Positions 4,888-12,714 of a stretch of 21,162 nt of DNA are shown here, piece by piece. Position 1 is the first letter of the stretch. Each line of letters opens with the position of its first letter. Below the pieces are notes generated by a model. The model saw only the letters and a program-made list of their open reading frames with translations, was not told where the DNA came from and did no database searches. This DNA is from a virus. The stretch is taken from IMG/VR virus record IMGVR_UViG_3300005910_000042, positions 1 to 21,162 of that record, one strand, 5' to 3'. The position numbers and the translations under genes are program-made.

Positions 4888-6531
4888 TTACGGCTCGATA
4901 GACCAAATCCGCTTGTGGGCGGTGCGTTCTTGGGTAAAGCGTTCTGGGTATTTCTTGGCAAGGCGGGACAGATAGGTTCCGCAGGCATTCGACCAACTAA
5001 GGAGCTTGCGAGATTCATAGGTATAGTTGGCATCGGCGGTAAGTTTAAGTTCCAAGTCTTCGGCTGTGCCACGCCAGGTCGTAGAGAGGTTGTCGGGAAA
5101 TAGCACCTTATTGAGCATCATCATCAAGTGGTATTCTGGGGCCAAGGCGTCTATTTCCTGTAGAAGGTCTGGGTGTTGTATATGGGTGATACCGTATCGC
5201 TGGCTCTGTAATTCGGTTGGTATTTGCCACTGGCATAGGAAATCAATGAATGCGGGTATTTCTGAAACGAGTTGATTCCAAAATGCGATACGTTGGTCAT
5301 GGGTTCCAGAAGGCATAGGCATAGGGGCTTGCACAGCTCTAAGGATAATCATTTTGTCCTCGATGCTGTCCGAGATCGGTGGCAATACCATCAGTTCTTC
5401 TGGGTCGTCATTCAGGGATATGGTTAATCGCCAAAATGGGGTTAATATAATAGCCTCGCCGTGTTTAGGGTGGCAACGCTGGGTGTCTTCGCCGGATATT
5501 TGTTTAACCTGTGCGCCGAAAGCGCGGCGGGATCGAATATCGGTGGTTGCTTGCTCGTCGCCAATACACAGGTGCTCTGCCTTGAACATATCGGAATTGA
5601 AGGATGTAGTGTCGGTCATAAACTGGTAGGGTTTTGCCGACCGTCCGCCAATAATTAGGGTGATGATTTTTTGGAGCATGGATTTGCCGCTGTCCTTTTT
5701 GCCACATAATACGAGGGTTTGCCCAGTTCGTAGTTTTTGGGAGGCCAAGGATTCATAAGCTATTTTGAGCCATCCAAAGAGATAGTCTTTTTGTTTTATT
5801 TTTTCATCGAGGAGCATGTTTAATATGAGAGAGCCGATGTTGTTCCACTCGCCAGCAACGGGCTTGATGATATTTGGTGAGTCAGTGACAAGTATGCGGC
5901 GTCCATCAATCTCGTAGAAACCGCTGTTATAACCGGCTAATGAGCCAACGTAATCAACATCCCGTTCGTCGCGGAGTTGGATAATAAACTCATCGGCCTC
6001 GGATAAATTCTCGCCTTTTTCCTTGTGGGGCCGCATTCCCCGGTGGGCAAGCTCCTTCTTAAACTGTGTTTCAGATAGTGATAGCCAGCATTTACGCTTG
6101 TTTTTGAGCAGGTATTCCTTCTGGTTTTTGTCGTAGAAAAACTCCTCTGGTTTGGGAAGCTCGACTGGCTTCCACTCCAATGTTGACTTACATATTGCGA
6201 TTATTTGTTCACGGGTGCTGGTCGGTGGTAAGGAAATGATATAGACTGATTTGGCCTTGCCGTAGAGCACGGTAGCAACCAAGTGGCCAAAAGTCTTTTC
6301 GTTATCTGCTTTATCGGTTACGATATAGACTCTTGCGCCAATTAACACGTCAGTATTAAGCTTCGTCCAGTTGTTGCGTTTGCTGTAGTGTGCTGTGGCG
6401 CATAGGTTTAGCCCAATAAACCGCTCCAAAGCCTCTTGGTTTTCAACAATGAATACGGCGTTGCCAGCCGCAACGGTATTGGTGACGGCTTCGAGGTTGA
6501 GTAGTGTTTTTTCAGGAGTGGGACTGGTCAT
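4888..6531 (-). CDS. Primase-helicase-like protein: degenerate TOPRIM-like N-terminus and D5/SF3-like ATPase
   Basis: A 547-aa replication protein. Residues about 24-103 look like a degenerate TOPRIM fold: VFIVENQEA with a Glu at 30, then VYIVTDKADN with Asp 73 and 76. The ATPase core has a Walker A motif, GKKDSGKS at 277-284, and a Walker B-like HLCIGDE at about 320-326. The LTISLNDDPEEL segment and the later DSIEDK fit the sensor region of phage primase-helicases of the D5 or DUF5906 type. There is no catalytic RNA polymerase domain like that of DnaG and no zinc finger; the zinc finger is encoded separately at 6951-7181. The ATG at 6531 overlaps the HNH gene's TAA as TAATG, with GAGG 7 nt upstream inside that gene. 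It probably unwinds DNA at the fork or origin. Priming activity is uncertain because the TOPRIM acidic motif is altered. Confidence 0.8.
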   Translation of the reverse strand: MTSPTPEKTLLNLEAVTNTVAAGNAVFIVENQEALERFIGLNLCATAHYSKRNNWTKLNTDVLIGARVYIVTDKADNEKTFGHLVATVLYGKAKSVYIISLPPTSTREQIIAICKSTLEWKPVELPKPEEFFYDKNQKEYLLKNKRKCWLSLSETQFKKELAHRGMRPHKEKGENLSEADEFIIQLRDERDVDYVGSLAGYNSGFYEIDGRRILVTDSPNIIKPVAGEWNNIGSLILNMLLDEKIKQKDYLFGWLKIAYESLASQKLRTGQTLVLCGKKDSGKSMLQKIITLIIGGRSAKPYQFMTDTTSFNSDMFKAEHLCIGDEQATTDIRSRRAFGAQVKQISGEDTQRCHPKHGEAIILTPFWRLTISLNDDPEELMVLPPISDSIEDKMIILRAVQAPMPMPSGTHDQRIAFWNQLVSEIPAFIDFLCQWQIPTELQSQRYGITHIQHPDLLQEIDALAPEYHLMMMLNKVLFPDNLSTTWRGTAEDLELKLTADANYTYESRKLLSWSNACGTYLSRLAKKYPERFTQERTAHKRIWSIEP

Positions 6532-6935
6532 TATTCCACCTCGTTTTCAAAAAAGCCAGATTTTGTATTTGGAATGATACGATGTCCGCACTGGTTACAA
6601 GCATCATAATGCCCTTTTTCTCGTAGGTCTGTGCTCCCGCAAATTGGGCAATTACTCCAAGAAAAACCTACGCCGTGGCCGCTTTTATCGTCAATTGGTT
6701 CCCACCAAATCCCTCCTTTGGGATGTGGCCCAAGGTCTTTGTGGCAATCTTCGCAAAGGGTTTGCAGGTCATCGTCCTTGGCTTCCCAAGGTTTTCCGAT
6801 GTATTTTTTGTGGTGGACGTTAAGTGTTTTGTTTTTTCTCAAACAAGCGACACACTGAAAGTTGTCTCGTTGCATTATTTCAAGACGTTTTTTTTGCCAA
6901 CGCGGATCGCGCAACATACTGGAATGTTTGCTCAT
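6531..6935 (-). CDS. HNH endonuclease with C-terminal zinc ribbon
   Basis: A 134-aa free-standing HNH nuclease. Residues about 24-70 hold the core: DNFQCVACL with CxxC, LNVHHKKY with the His pair, and LQTLCEDCHKDL with the second CxxC. A second zinc ribbon, CPICGS and CNQCGH, lies at about 96-118 and may help bind DNA. The ATG at 6935 has an AAAGGAGAGG site. It is wedged between the CHC2 zinc-finger gene (16 nt upstream) and the helicase gene, to which it gives a ribosome binding site. The position suggests a homing-type insertion in the primase locus. The alternative, a packaging-associated HNH, is less likely because it lies far from the terminase genes and on the other strand. Confidence 0.85.
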   Translation of the reverse strand: MSKHSSMLRDPRWQKKRLEIMQRDNFQCVACLRKNKTLNVHHKKYIGKPWEAKDDDLQTLCEDCHKDLGPHPKGGIWWEPIDDKSGHGVGFSWSNCPICGSTDLREKGHYDACNQCGHRIIPNTKSGFFENEVE

Positions 6936-6950
6936 GACCTCTCCTTTGTT

Positions 6951-7181
6951 TTATTTACACATTTTAATTGCTCTATCAAGGCCCACTTCTTCATATGCCA
7001 TAATAAATTCTCTTGCTCCACCATGACGCCCGCAAGCAAAGCAATGCCATGTTTGAAGGTTTTTGTTCACTATAAATGATTTAATTTTGCCTTTATGAAA
7101 TGGACATTTTGAAACAAAAAGCCCGTTTACGGTCTTCGATAATTTGAAATATGAGCCAACAACGTCAACAATATCTTTCAT
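6951..7181 (-). CDS. CHC2-type primase zinc finger protein, 76 aa
   Basis: A stand-alone zinc-binding domain of the DnaG/T7 gp4 primase type. The ligand pattern is KCPFH (Cys26, His29) and WHCFACG (Cys47, Cys50), followed by GRHGGAREFIMAYE as in CHC2 domains. In most phages this domain is fused to TOPRIM and helicase domains; here it ends after 76 residues, and the partner lies downstream past an HNH gene. A strong TAGGAGG site precedes the ATG at 7181, itself overlapping the stop of a leader ORF. It probably recognises the priming site on ssDNA together with the helicase protein. Confidence 0.88.
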   Translation of the reverse strand: MKDIVDVVGSYFKLSKTVNGLFVSKCPFHKGKIKSFIVNKNLQTWHCFACGRHGGAREFIMAYEEVGLDRAIKMCK

Positions 7182-7189
7182 GGTTCCTC

Positions 7190-7333
7190 CTAAAAAAAGC
7201 GGCGGTCAGGTGGAACCCAGGGTGGAACCACGTATCTTGACGATACTGATACCCCTTGAATGGCCTGCCGCCGCCTTGTTGTCTTTGTTGGGTGTAATAC
7301 ATTTGATTCCATTTTGAGGGTTCCATTCCTCAT
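7190..7333 (-). CDS. Possible leader ORF, 47 aa, overlapping an attenuator-like hairpin
   Basis: This frame begins MRNGTLKMES at the ATG at 7333, only about 4 nt after the predicted transcription start of the promoter at 7344-7372. It runs through the hairpin at 7199-7274 and stops at a TAG that overlaps the TAGGAGG site of the zinc-finger gene. No clear ribosome binding site precedes it, so translation would be nearly leaderless or not happen at all. The C-terminus contains PPWVPPDRR. If translated, ribosomes would open the stem before the U-run. A chance open frame is equally possible. Confidence 0.3.
   Translation of the reverse strand: MRNGTLKMESNVLHPTKTTRRRQAIQGVSVSSRYVVPPWVPPDRRFF
7192..7274 (-). 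terminator. Attenuator-like hairpin with U7 tail before the primase zinc-finger gene
   Basis: On the minus strand, an 11-bp stem (GCGGCGG and CAGG, 7264-7274 with 7199-7210, one bulged base) is followed directly by seven T's (7198-7192) and then the ribosome binding site of the zinc-finger gene. The large loop holds a GTATC/GATAC hairpin (7232-7246) and a 9-nt direct repeat, GGTGGAACC on the plus strand (7209-7217 and 7221-7229). The layout is that of an intrinsic terminator placed in the leader, so it may attenuate the replication operon. Confidence 0.6.
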
Positions 7334-7343
7334 TTCTGCAAAC

Positions 7344-7372
7344 ACTCTACCACAAGAGACCAGTTTTGTCAA
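7344..7372 (-). promoter_or_regulatory. Sigma70-like promoter of the replication operon, extended -10
   Basis: On the minus strand, the -35 box TTGACA is perfect (7372-7367) and the -10 box TAGAGT lies at 7349-7344, with a 17-nt spacer ending in TGG. The predicted start is near 7337, leaving about 155 nt of leader before the CHC2 gene. It is arranged back to back with the rightward promoter at 7388-7416; the two -35 boxes are 15 bp apart. Confidence 0.75.
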
Positions 7373-7387
7373 CAACTATTTTTATTC

Positions 7388-7416
7388 TTGACTTTTCTCC
7401 TGTGTTATGGTAGTGT
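7388..7416 (+). promoter_or_regulatory. Sigma70-like promoter of the packaging and virion genes, extended -10
   Basis: The -35 box TTGACT (7388-7393) and -10 box TAGTGT (7411-7416) are separated by 17 nt ending in TGG. The predicted start near 7423 gives a 20-nt leader to the ATG at 7443 with its AAGGA site, a consistent set. It is divergent from the replication-operon promoter. Confidence 0.65.
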
Positions 7417-7442
7417 GTTTTTCAAACAAGGAACCAAAGTAT

Positions 7443-7937
7443 ATGGATGAAGTACAAGACGAATTTGCGCCAGGAAAGCCGGTTGATACGGCTGCTCTGG
7501 TCGCTCCGGCCACTTCCGTGAAGCCCAAGATGGGCCGACCGCCGAATATAAGGCCATCGCTTTACCACCAAGATGACGAATACTTTGACAAGGTAGAGGC
7601 CGAGGGTGACGGCGCACGGCAGGTACGCGACTTGCATGGCGAGATTAAGTTGCTTCGGGCGACAACGCTTGAAATGCTCAAGAACTTCAGGGAAAAGCCA
7701 ACGGAAAGCGATGATGCGTCAAAGGTCATGGCTATCTGTCGGCTGACGAAGACGATCAGCACGCTCTCCAAGGTGGACTTTGAACTGGCGAAGGAAGGGT
7801 TTATCAGTAAGGGTAGCCTGAAGGTTTGGCTGTCGAATCTGGCGCGGGAGATTAAGTCGAAGTTTCCACTGGTCGAGGATCAGAAGAAGTTTGCTGATAT
7901 TGCACAGGCTGTGGGTGAGCCGCTGGGAAACGAGTGA
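7443..7937 (+). CDS. Candidate terminase small subunit
   Basis: A 164-aa protein, first gene of the packaging operon. It is mainly helical and charged. A GRPP segment near residue 32 resembles an AT-hook-like DNA contact, and the middle (RDLHGEIKLLRATTLEMLKNF) looks like a coiled coil suited to ring assembly. No sequence-level family match is claimed; the call rests on its position ahead of the large terminase and on its size. I start at the ATG at 7443, which has AAGGA 10 nt upstream and follows the promoter; the frame opens at 7407, inside the promoter. It would bind the phage packaging site and hand DNA to the large subunit. It could also be an unrelated regulator. Confidence 0.6.
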   Translation: MDEVQDEFAPGKPVDTAALVAPATSVKPKMGRPPNIRPSLYHQDDEYFDKVEAEGDGARQVRDLHGEIKLLRATTLEMLKNFREKPTESDDASKVMAICRLTKTISTLSKVDFELAKEGFISKGSLKVWLSNLAREIKSKFPLVEDQKKFADIAQAVGEPLGNE

Positions 7938-7960
7938 TGAAAAAACACAAAGGGAATGAA

Positions 7961-8146
7961 ATGAAAAAAAGACGTTTTAATTTGCCGTATCTCAGTATGT
8001 TTTTGGACGTTGGCTTTCTTGTGTTGCGAACTGACTTAATGGCCCATTCTGCAAAAACAAGAACATTTAACTACATTGTCTTAGAGTGGAAATTTTTTAA
8101 GTGGAGTGGACAACTCAGACTTTATTCTCCGGATTACCGCTTATGA
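7961..8146 (+). CDS. Hypothetical protein between terminase genes, 61 aa
   Basis: A small basic protein beginning MKKRRFNLPYLSMFLDVGFLV, with an AAAGGG site 6 nt before the ATG at 7961. An upstream ATG at 7937 overlaps the previous stop (TGATG) and is an alternative start. Its lower GC content than its neighbours suggests a later arrival. It ends in an ATGA overlap with the next gene. No family is recognised. Confidence 0.55.
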   Translation: MKKRRFNLPYLSMFLDVGFLVLRTDLMAHSAKTRTFNYIVLEWKFFKWSGQLRLYSPDYRL

Positions 8147-8370
8147 AAAACATTCTTATCATTCAGCCACGTCATTGCAAAGAGCCGTCTAACATAAAGA
8201 CTATCAAAACCGAAACCACGAGCGTTTCGTTTCTATGTTATAAAAGCGGTTTCCGGTTTGTAGAGCTGCGAGAGTGGGACTTAATCTTGATTGATGGGTG
8301 CTTGGATAATCTGGATTCGCGTTTTCTTAAAGTCATCGAAACACATTCTAAACGCTTCTTAATATTATGA
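8143..8370 (+). CDS. Hypothetical protein directly before large terminase, 75 aa
   Basis: The ATG at 8143 overlaps the previous stop as ATGA, and its own stop overlaps the terminase ATG as ATGA, so all three are probably translationally coupled; neither junction has a clear ribosome binding site. The sequence MKNILIIQP ... ELREWDLILIDGCLDNLD alternates strand-like and acidic segments and recalls a small alpha/beta or receiver-like fold. That is a loose impression. No function can be assigned. Confidence 0.55.
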   Translation: MKNILIIQPRHCKEPSNIKTIKTETTSVSFLCYKSGFRFVELREWDLILIDGCLDNLDSRFLKVIETHSKRFLIL

Positions 8371-10238
8371 AACCCGACAATCCCCCAAAATCCTTTTTTT
8401 CTCAAGCACTCGCTGGGAACGAACAGACGGACTTTAATATGTTCGAGCCGTTCGATTGCCCCCCGCGCCCACAATGGCTGATAGACACAGCAAAAAAAGC
8501 CGAAATAGAGATTAACCCTAACGGCAATGAATTTCAAATCGGCATGTTGATGGACACACAGCAGACGCCCGGCGCGGCGATGAGTGTTGCTGGCACGCAA
8601 TCAGGTAAATCAGTGGAAGCCTTGGTTGAAGCCGTTATCATGGCGTCAGGGCAGGTGCCAGTTTCCATGCGCTTTGAAAAAGGTGTTGACACAGGTGTTC
8701 CGCGAGTAGTCAATGAAGAAAACATTGCGCGGTTTGGGTTGAAGGAAGACGGTACGTGCGGAAATATTATCGGTGTGGGAATATACCCCAAGGAAAAAAT
8801 ACCGAAGGCAGGTTCGCAGATATGGATTTGTACGTATAAAGAGGCGAAGGAAAAAATGTGGCGCAAAAAGTTCGCCAAAATAATTCCTCAATATTTTTTG
8901 GACGCTAAACGAGGGGTAAATGGATTTTCAGAATTAAAGCAGACATATTTTTTCAATAACGGGAACACCATATCATACATTACGTATGAGCAGGACTATC
9001 ACAGGGTTGAGGCTGAAAAGGCGTGGCTCATTATTCTTGACGAGGAACCGCCGGACAGAAGGTTTTGGATTAGTGCTTTGGAACACGCCGTATATCTGCG
9101 AGCTTCCTTCACGCCTATAAATGGTCTGAGCTGGTTATACCACGACGTTTACCTTCCCATTATTTCTGGACAAAACAAATACTGCAAGATTTACTACTGC
9201 TCGCAATACGATTCGCCATATCATAACCGCAAAAAAGTAGATCAGAAGATCAAGACGTACAAGCCCTACGAATTGAAAGCGAGAGTGTGGGGCCAGTTTA
9301 GTGACATGCAAGGGAAGCCGTATTATACATTTGATGTGACTCAAAAGAATTTGCGCACTTACGTTCCGCGCCACTCGTATGCGAAAATTTGGCCGACACA
9401 GAAACCAGAGACCGCCAGGGAAGCACTTAAGATTAAGATGCTGTTTGAGAACGTGGAAGAGCGCGGCGATGATGTGTGGGAGATATACGAGGAATACAGG
9501 GAGACCGATTCCTACTGGCTGGCGGCTGATATTGCTGAAGGTAACGAAAACCCCGAAGCCGCCGCCGATGCCAGTGTCGCGTATATTCGCCGGTTGCCAC
9601 GCGAGGGAGAAGTTGATCCGGTGTTGGTGTCCGCGCTCTATTCACGTATGCGTAATGTAGAATTTGCATGGATGTGCCTATATGCCTCAATTTACTACAA
9701 CCTATGCCTGATGGCTCCTGAAGCGCGTGGCGAAGATGCGGCAGTATTCCTAACGACAATTATAAATTACCCCTTCATTTATCAGCACGTTGTTACCAGC
9801 GATAAAACCAGACGGTTGAAAGAGGTCAACGGGTTTGATACCACCGTGGGAAACCGTAAGGTAATCTTCGACTTGGCTGGCACATGGATTTACGACAGGC
9901 CGGATAATCCGAAGATTTATCATTATGCGTTACTAAAGGAATATTCCGAATGTATTGTAGGGAAGAGCGGTCGGCCTGACCACGGCGAGAACGGGCATAC
10001 AGATTGTCTTGTGTCGTGGGGTATCAGTCAGTTCGTTTATACATTCGCCAAAAACCAAATAAGAAATAACCGCAGTCGGAAGTTTTCGCTATCCAAAGAC
10101 CCCGACCCCATGACGTTCCCAAATGTTTTTTTGGCGGGGAGACATATTCGCGAAACCAGAAAAATACTTGGCTCTCAACGCGGGCTTGATTTAAGATCGC
10201 AATATGATAAACGATATGTTTCCACAAATCAAGAATAA
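8367..10238 (+). CDS. terL: Terminase large subunit (ATPase-nuclease)
   Basis: The packaging motor, 623 aa, which would pump DNA into the prohead and cut it. The N-terminal ATPase has a Walker A variant, GTQSGKS (about 76-82), and a Walker B, WLIILDEEPP (about 220-229), with the catalytic Glu next to the Asp. The C-terminal RNase H-like nuclease shows AADIAEG (Asp about 388), a middle acidic APEARGE (about 450-456) and HTDCLVSW (Asp about 546). The segment GFDTTVGNRK fits the family's conserved region before the last motif. The length is on the long side for the family. The start overlaps the preceding gene (ATGA) with no Shine-Dalgarno, so expression depends on coupling. A GIY-YIG endonuclease gene follows 18 nt after the stop. 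Confidence 0.93.
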   Translation: MKPDNPPKSFFSQALAGNEQTDFNMFEPFDCPPRPQWLIDTAKKAEIEINPNGNEFQIGMLMDTQQTPGAAMSVAGTQSGKSVEALVEAVIMASGQVPVSMRFEKGVDTGVPRVVNEENIARFGLKEDGTCGNIIGVGIYPKEKIPKAGSQIWICTYKEAKEKMWRKKFAKIIPQYFLDAKRGVNGFSELKQTYFFNNGNTISYITYEQDYHRVEAEKAWLIILDEEPPDRRFWISALEHAVYLRASFTPINGLSWLYHDVYLPIISGQNKYCKIYYCSQYDSPYHNRKKVDQKIKTYKPYELKARVWGQFSDMQGKPYYTFDVTQKNLRTYVPRHSYAKIWPTQKPETAREALKIKMLFENVEERGDDVWEIYEEYRETDSYWLAADIAEGNENPEAAADASVAYIRRLPREGEVDPVLVSALYSRMRNVEFAWMCLYASIYYNLCLMAPEARGEDAAVFLTTIINYPFIYQHVVTSDKTRRLKEVNGFDTTVGNRKVIFDLAGTWIYDRPDNPKIYHYALLKEYSECIVGKSGRPDHGENGHTDCLVSWGISQFVYTFAKNQIRNNRSRKFSLSKDPDPMTFPNVFLAGRHIRETRKILGSQRGLDLRSQYDKRYVSTNQE

Positions 10239-10256
10239 TATTTTATAGTTTATCAA

Positions 10257-10862
10257 ATGAAAACTAAAAAAATTGGCATATACGGTTTTCGTAATATTAT
10301 AAATGGGAAATGGTATATTGGGCAGAGTATTGATATTAGGAAAAGAAGGGTTTTGCATCTTTGGGCATTGCGATCACGCAAACATCGCAACAAACATTTT
10401 CAAGATGCTTTCTTAAAATATGGTGAATCCAATTTTGAATTTCATATACTTGAGGAAACAAGTGAAAATATGTTGGATGTTCGAGAACGTGCTTGGATAA
10501 CATATTATAAAAGCATGGATAGAAAACATGGATACAATATGACCAGTGGCGGAAATAAGAATAAACGTTACTCCAAAGAAATTTGTCTTAAAATATCAAA
10601 AGCAAGTAAAAAGAAAACTTTTTCACTTGAAACGCGTCGTAAAATGAGCGAGTCTGCAAAAATACGAAACGCCAGAGATGGTAATTTTTTTGCCGGGAAA
10701 CCAGGATGGAATAAAGGCAAACATCATTCCGAAGAAACTAAACTCAAAATTCGAGAGTCCAATAAGGGAAAACATGTTTTTACTAAGGAAAAAATAATTG
10801 AGATGTCTAAAAGACGTAAAAATTGGAAACGAACACCAAAGGGAATGTTCATAAAACATTAA
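10257..10862 (+). CDS. GIY-YIG homing endonuclease between terminase and portal
   Basis: A 201-aa free-standing endonuclease. The domain is canonical: GIYGFRNIINGKWYIGQS at about 7-24, IRKRRVLH with the likely catalytic Arg at about 27-34, an ERAW acidic motif near residue 78, and YNMTSGGN near 93-100. NUMOD3-like modules (SLETRRKMSESA, SEETKLKIRES) follow. It belongs to a different GIY-YIG subgroup from the two at 231-983 and 18521-19462. The gene is visibly more AT-rich than the terminase and portal genes, which suggests recent acquisition. The leader has no strong ribosome binding site. It separates two genes that are usually neighbours. Confidence 0.92.
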   Translation: MKTKKIGIYGFRNIINGKWYIGQSIDIRKRRVLHLWALRSRKHRNKHFQDAFLKYGESNFEFHILEETSENMLDVRERAWITYYKSMDRKHGYNMTSGGNKNKRYSKEICLKISKASKKKTFSLETRRKMSESAKIRNARDGNFFAGKPGWNKGKHHSEETKLKIRESNKGKHVFTKEKIIEMSKRRKNWKRTPKGMFIKH

Positions 10863-10875
10863 GAAAGGTGCAATC

Positions 10876-12714
10876 ATGGCTGACAAAAACAATAATACTT
10901 ATGCCCCTTATACGCCCTCCGAAGATTCAGACAAGAAGCTGAGAAAATACCTCGCGCTGTTCCGGCTGGCATGGAAAGAGGCGCGTCCGTATTTTGATTT
11001 GGCAAACGAGGACGTGCGAATGTTCAATCAGGACGTGAACCCTGACAGACCTACGTTGTCGGATGTTACGCTCGCGCAGGCGCGGTTGTTCGTTGACCAA
11101 GCGTTGCCGCCGCTTATGAGCCGGTTGTTTGATGCGGATAACCCGTTTGATTTAATACCAACGGACGCCAAGATTGAGTATGAAACAGCCCGCAAGATCA
11201 GAGACCTTGTTCTCTACAACATGCGGACGCACATGCAGATTGAGCGGAACGGATACCTGACGTTACGTGAAGCGGTGAAACTCGGCAAGGGATATGGTAT
11301 AATTGAGCCGCGTGTTATTACTCCACCAATGTCCGAAGAGCAGATTGTCTTGGCTGGCGGCAAAGAAGTAAAAAATCGCATAATGGGGATTGGCAAGAGC
11401 GAACTGGTGCCGGGATATACCTGTCTGCCGTTTGGAACAGTAATCCCAACGCCTGACGGCGCTACGCCCGATGACGTTAGTTGCGTGTTCGTCCTGAGGA
11501 TGTTTCAGGAGGAACCGTTCCGAAAAATGTTCGATAAAAAATTGAATCCCGACACTCCGTTTGAAGGGCCGGTTGAGAAGATCATAGACCGCGCAAGGTC
11601 AAAGATATTCAACGGTTATTTAGCTACACCGCGTCAGATTGCGACTCAGATTGCCAGCTTGCAGCGTTCACCAGCGCAAGCGATGAATGAATCAGGTTAC
11701 GATACCCCTGTTATCATCCCTGTGTTGCAGTGCTTCTCAAGGGATGAGCACGCATGGTATGCTTGTGACCAGTTTGAGATTTACAGCGCCAAGGCCAAAT
11801 ACCAGACATTACGTAATCCGGTGGTGGCGGCAACATTCGATCCTGACGGTGTTGAGTGGTTCACGCCGGGAATCATTCGCCCACGGCGCAGGATGATTAT
11901 GGGGTCTGAAGATTTCTTCAACGCCATCATGGATATGATTTCCATGTCATTGCATCCGCACCAGATTGTCAATCGTGACGCGTTGTTAAGTGAAGACCAG
12001 AAGACCGACATGCAACCTTACGGGCGCACGTATATCAGCGGTTCAGCAAAAGCCGCAGACGTGATTTCATGGGCGCAGTTGCCGCAATTACCGGCGTATG
12101 TGTTTGAGGCTGGCAACAAACTGGAAGAGCATGATACGGCCAGTGTCGGGCAACCGAAGTCATTGCAGGGGCAGGGAACGCCAGGGCTGGTGCGCGGTGG
12201 GTCGGGCGCGATGGAATCGCTGTTGCAGTCAACGTCAGGGAGAGAGAAGCTGACGGCAAGACATGTTGAGAACGGGTGGTTTTCTGCGGTAATCGAAAAT
12301 ACCTTGGTATTGAGCCAGATGTTAGCCAAAGACAAGCAATACCTGCCGTCTATTTCTTATGTACCGGAGTCAAAGAAAAACAAATTTGATTTTTCTGAGA
12401 TCAGTCGTGCAGATATTCGCAGAGTATATACGGTGCAGTTAAGCTTTCAAGATAAGCTTCGTAACGAGCTTAGTGAAATGACTCGTAAATCTATGATATT
12501 CGACCGCGCCATTCAACACGAGGGAGTAAACAGGGATGAACTAATGAATTGGTTTATTGGGAATGATAAGGAATCGAAGCGATTATTCAGCGGAGTTGAC
12601 CGTGAAGAAAATATGCGTATATTGCAAAGCCTTGGTAAGGGTGGTGGAGAGGCACCAAAGGAAACTCCTATCACGGGTGGTAAAGGACTTACTGGTGGAG
12701 GGCTTCAAGTTTAA
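10876..12714 (+). CDS. Portal (head-tail connector) protein
   Basis: A 612-aa protein placed just after the large terminase, where portals lie. The pattern fits podovirus-type portals or connectors: an N-terminal helical segment (KKLRKYLALFRLAWKEARPY), a conserved ARLFVDQALPPLMSRLF region, an RRMIMGSEDFFNAIMDMISMSLHPHQ helix, an internal glycine-rich loop (GQGTPGLVRGGSGAMESL), and a polar glycine-rich tail. It would form the dodecameric ring through which DNA enters. The ATG at 10876 has an AAAGG site. The TAA overlaps the next ATG as TAATG. The assignment is by position, length and motif pattern, not by alignment. Confidence 0.82.
   Translation: MADKNNNTYAPYTPSEDSDKKLRKYLALFRLAWKEARPYFDLANEDVRMFNQDVNPDRPTLSDVTLAQARLFVDQALPPLMSRLFDADNPFDLIPTDAKIEYETARKIRDLVLYNMRTHMQIERNGYLTLREAVKLGKGYGIIEPRVITPPMSEEQIVLAGGKEVKNRIMGIGKSELVPGYTCLPFGTVIPTPDGATPDDVSCVFVLRMFQEEPFRKMFDKKLNPDTPFEGPVEKIIDRARSKIFNGYLATPRQIATQIASLQRSPAQAMNESGYDTPVIIPVLQCFSRDEHAWYACDQFEIYSAKAKYQTLRNPVVAATFDPDGVEWFTPGIIRPRRRMIMGSEDFFNAIMDMISMSLHPHQIVNRDALLSEDQKTDMQPYGRTYISGSAKAADVISWAQLPQLPAYVFEAGNKLEEHDTASVGQPKSLQGQGTPGLVRGGSGAMESLLQSTSGREKLTARHVENGWFSAVIENTLVLSQMLAKDKQYLPSISYVPESKKNKFDFSEISRADIRRVYTVQLSFQDKLRNELSEMTRKSMIFDRAIQHEGVNRDELMNWFIGNDKESKRLFSGVDREENMRILQSLGKGGGEAPKETPITGGKGLTGGGLQV

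Noticed and set aside
10024-10227. Minus-strand frame, 67 aa, inside the large terminase gene
   Set aside because: It is antisense to the 3' end of a well-supported gene, without a ribosome binding site or recognisable domain.
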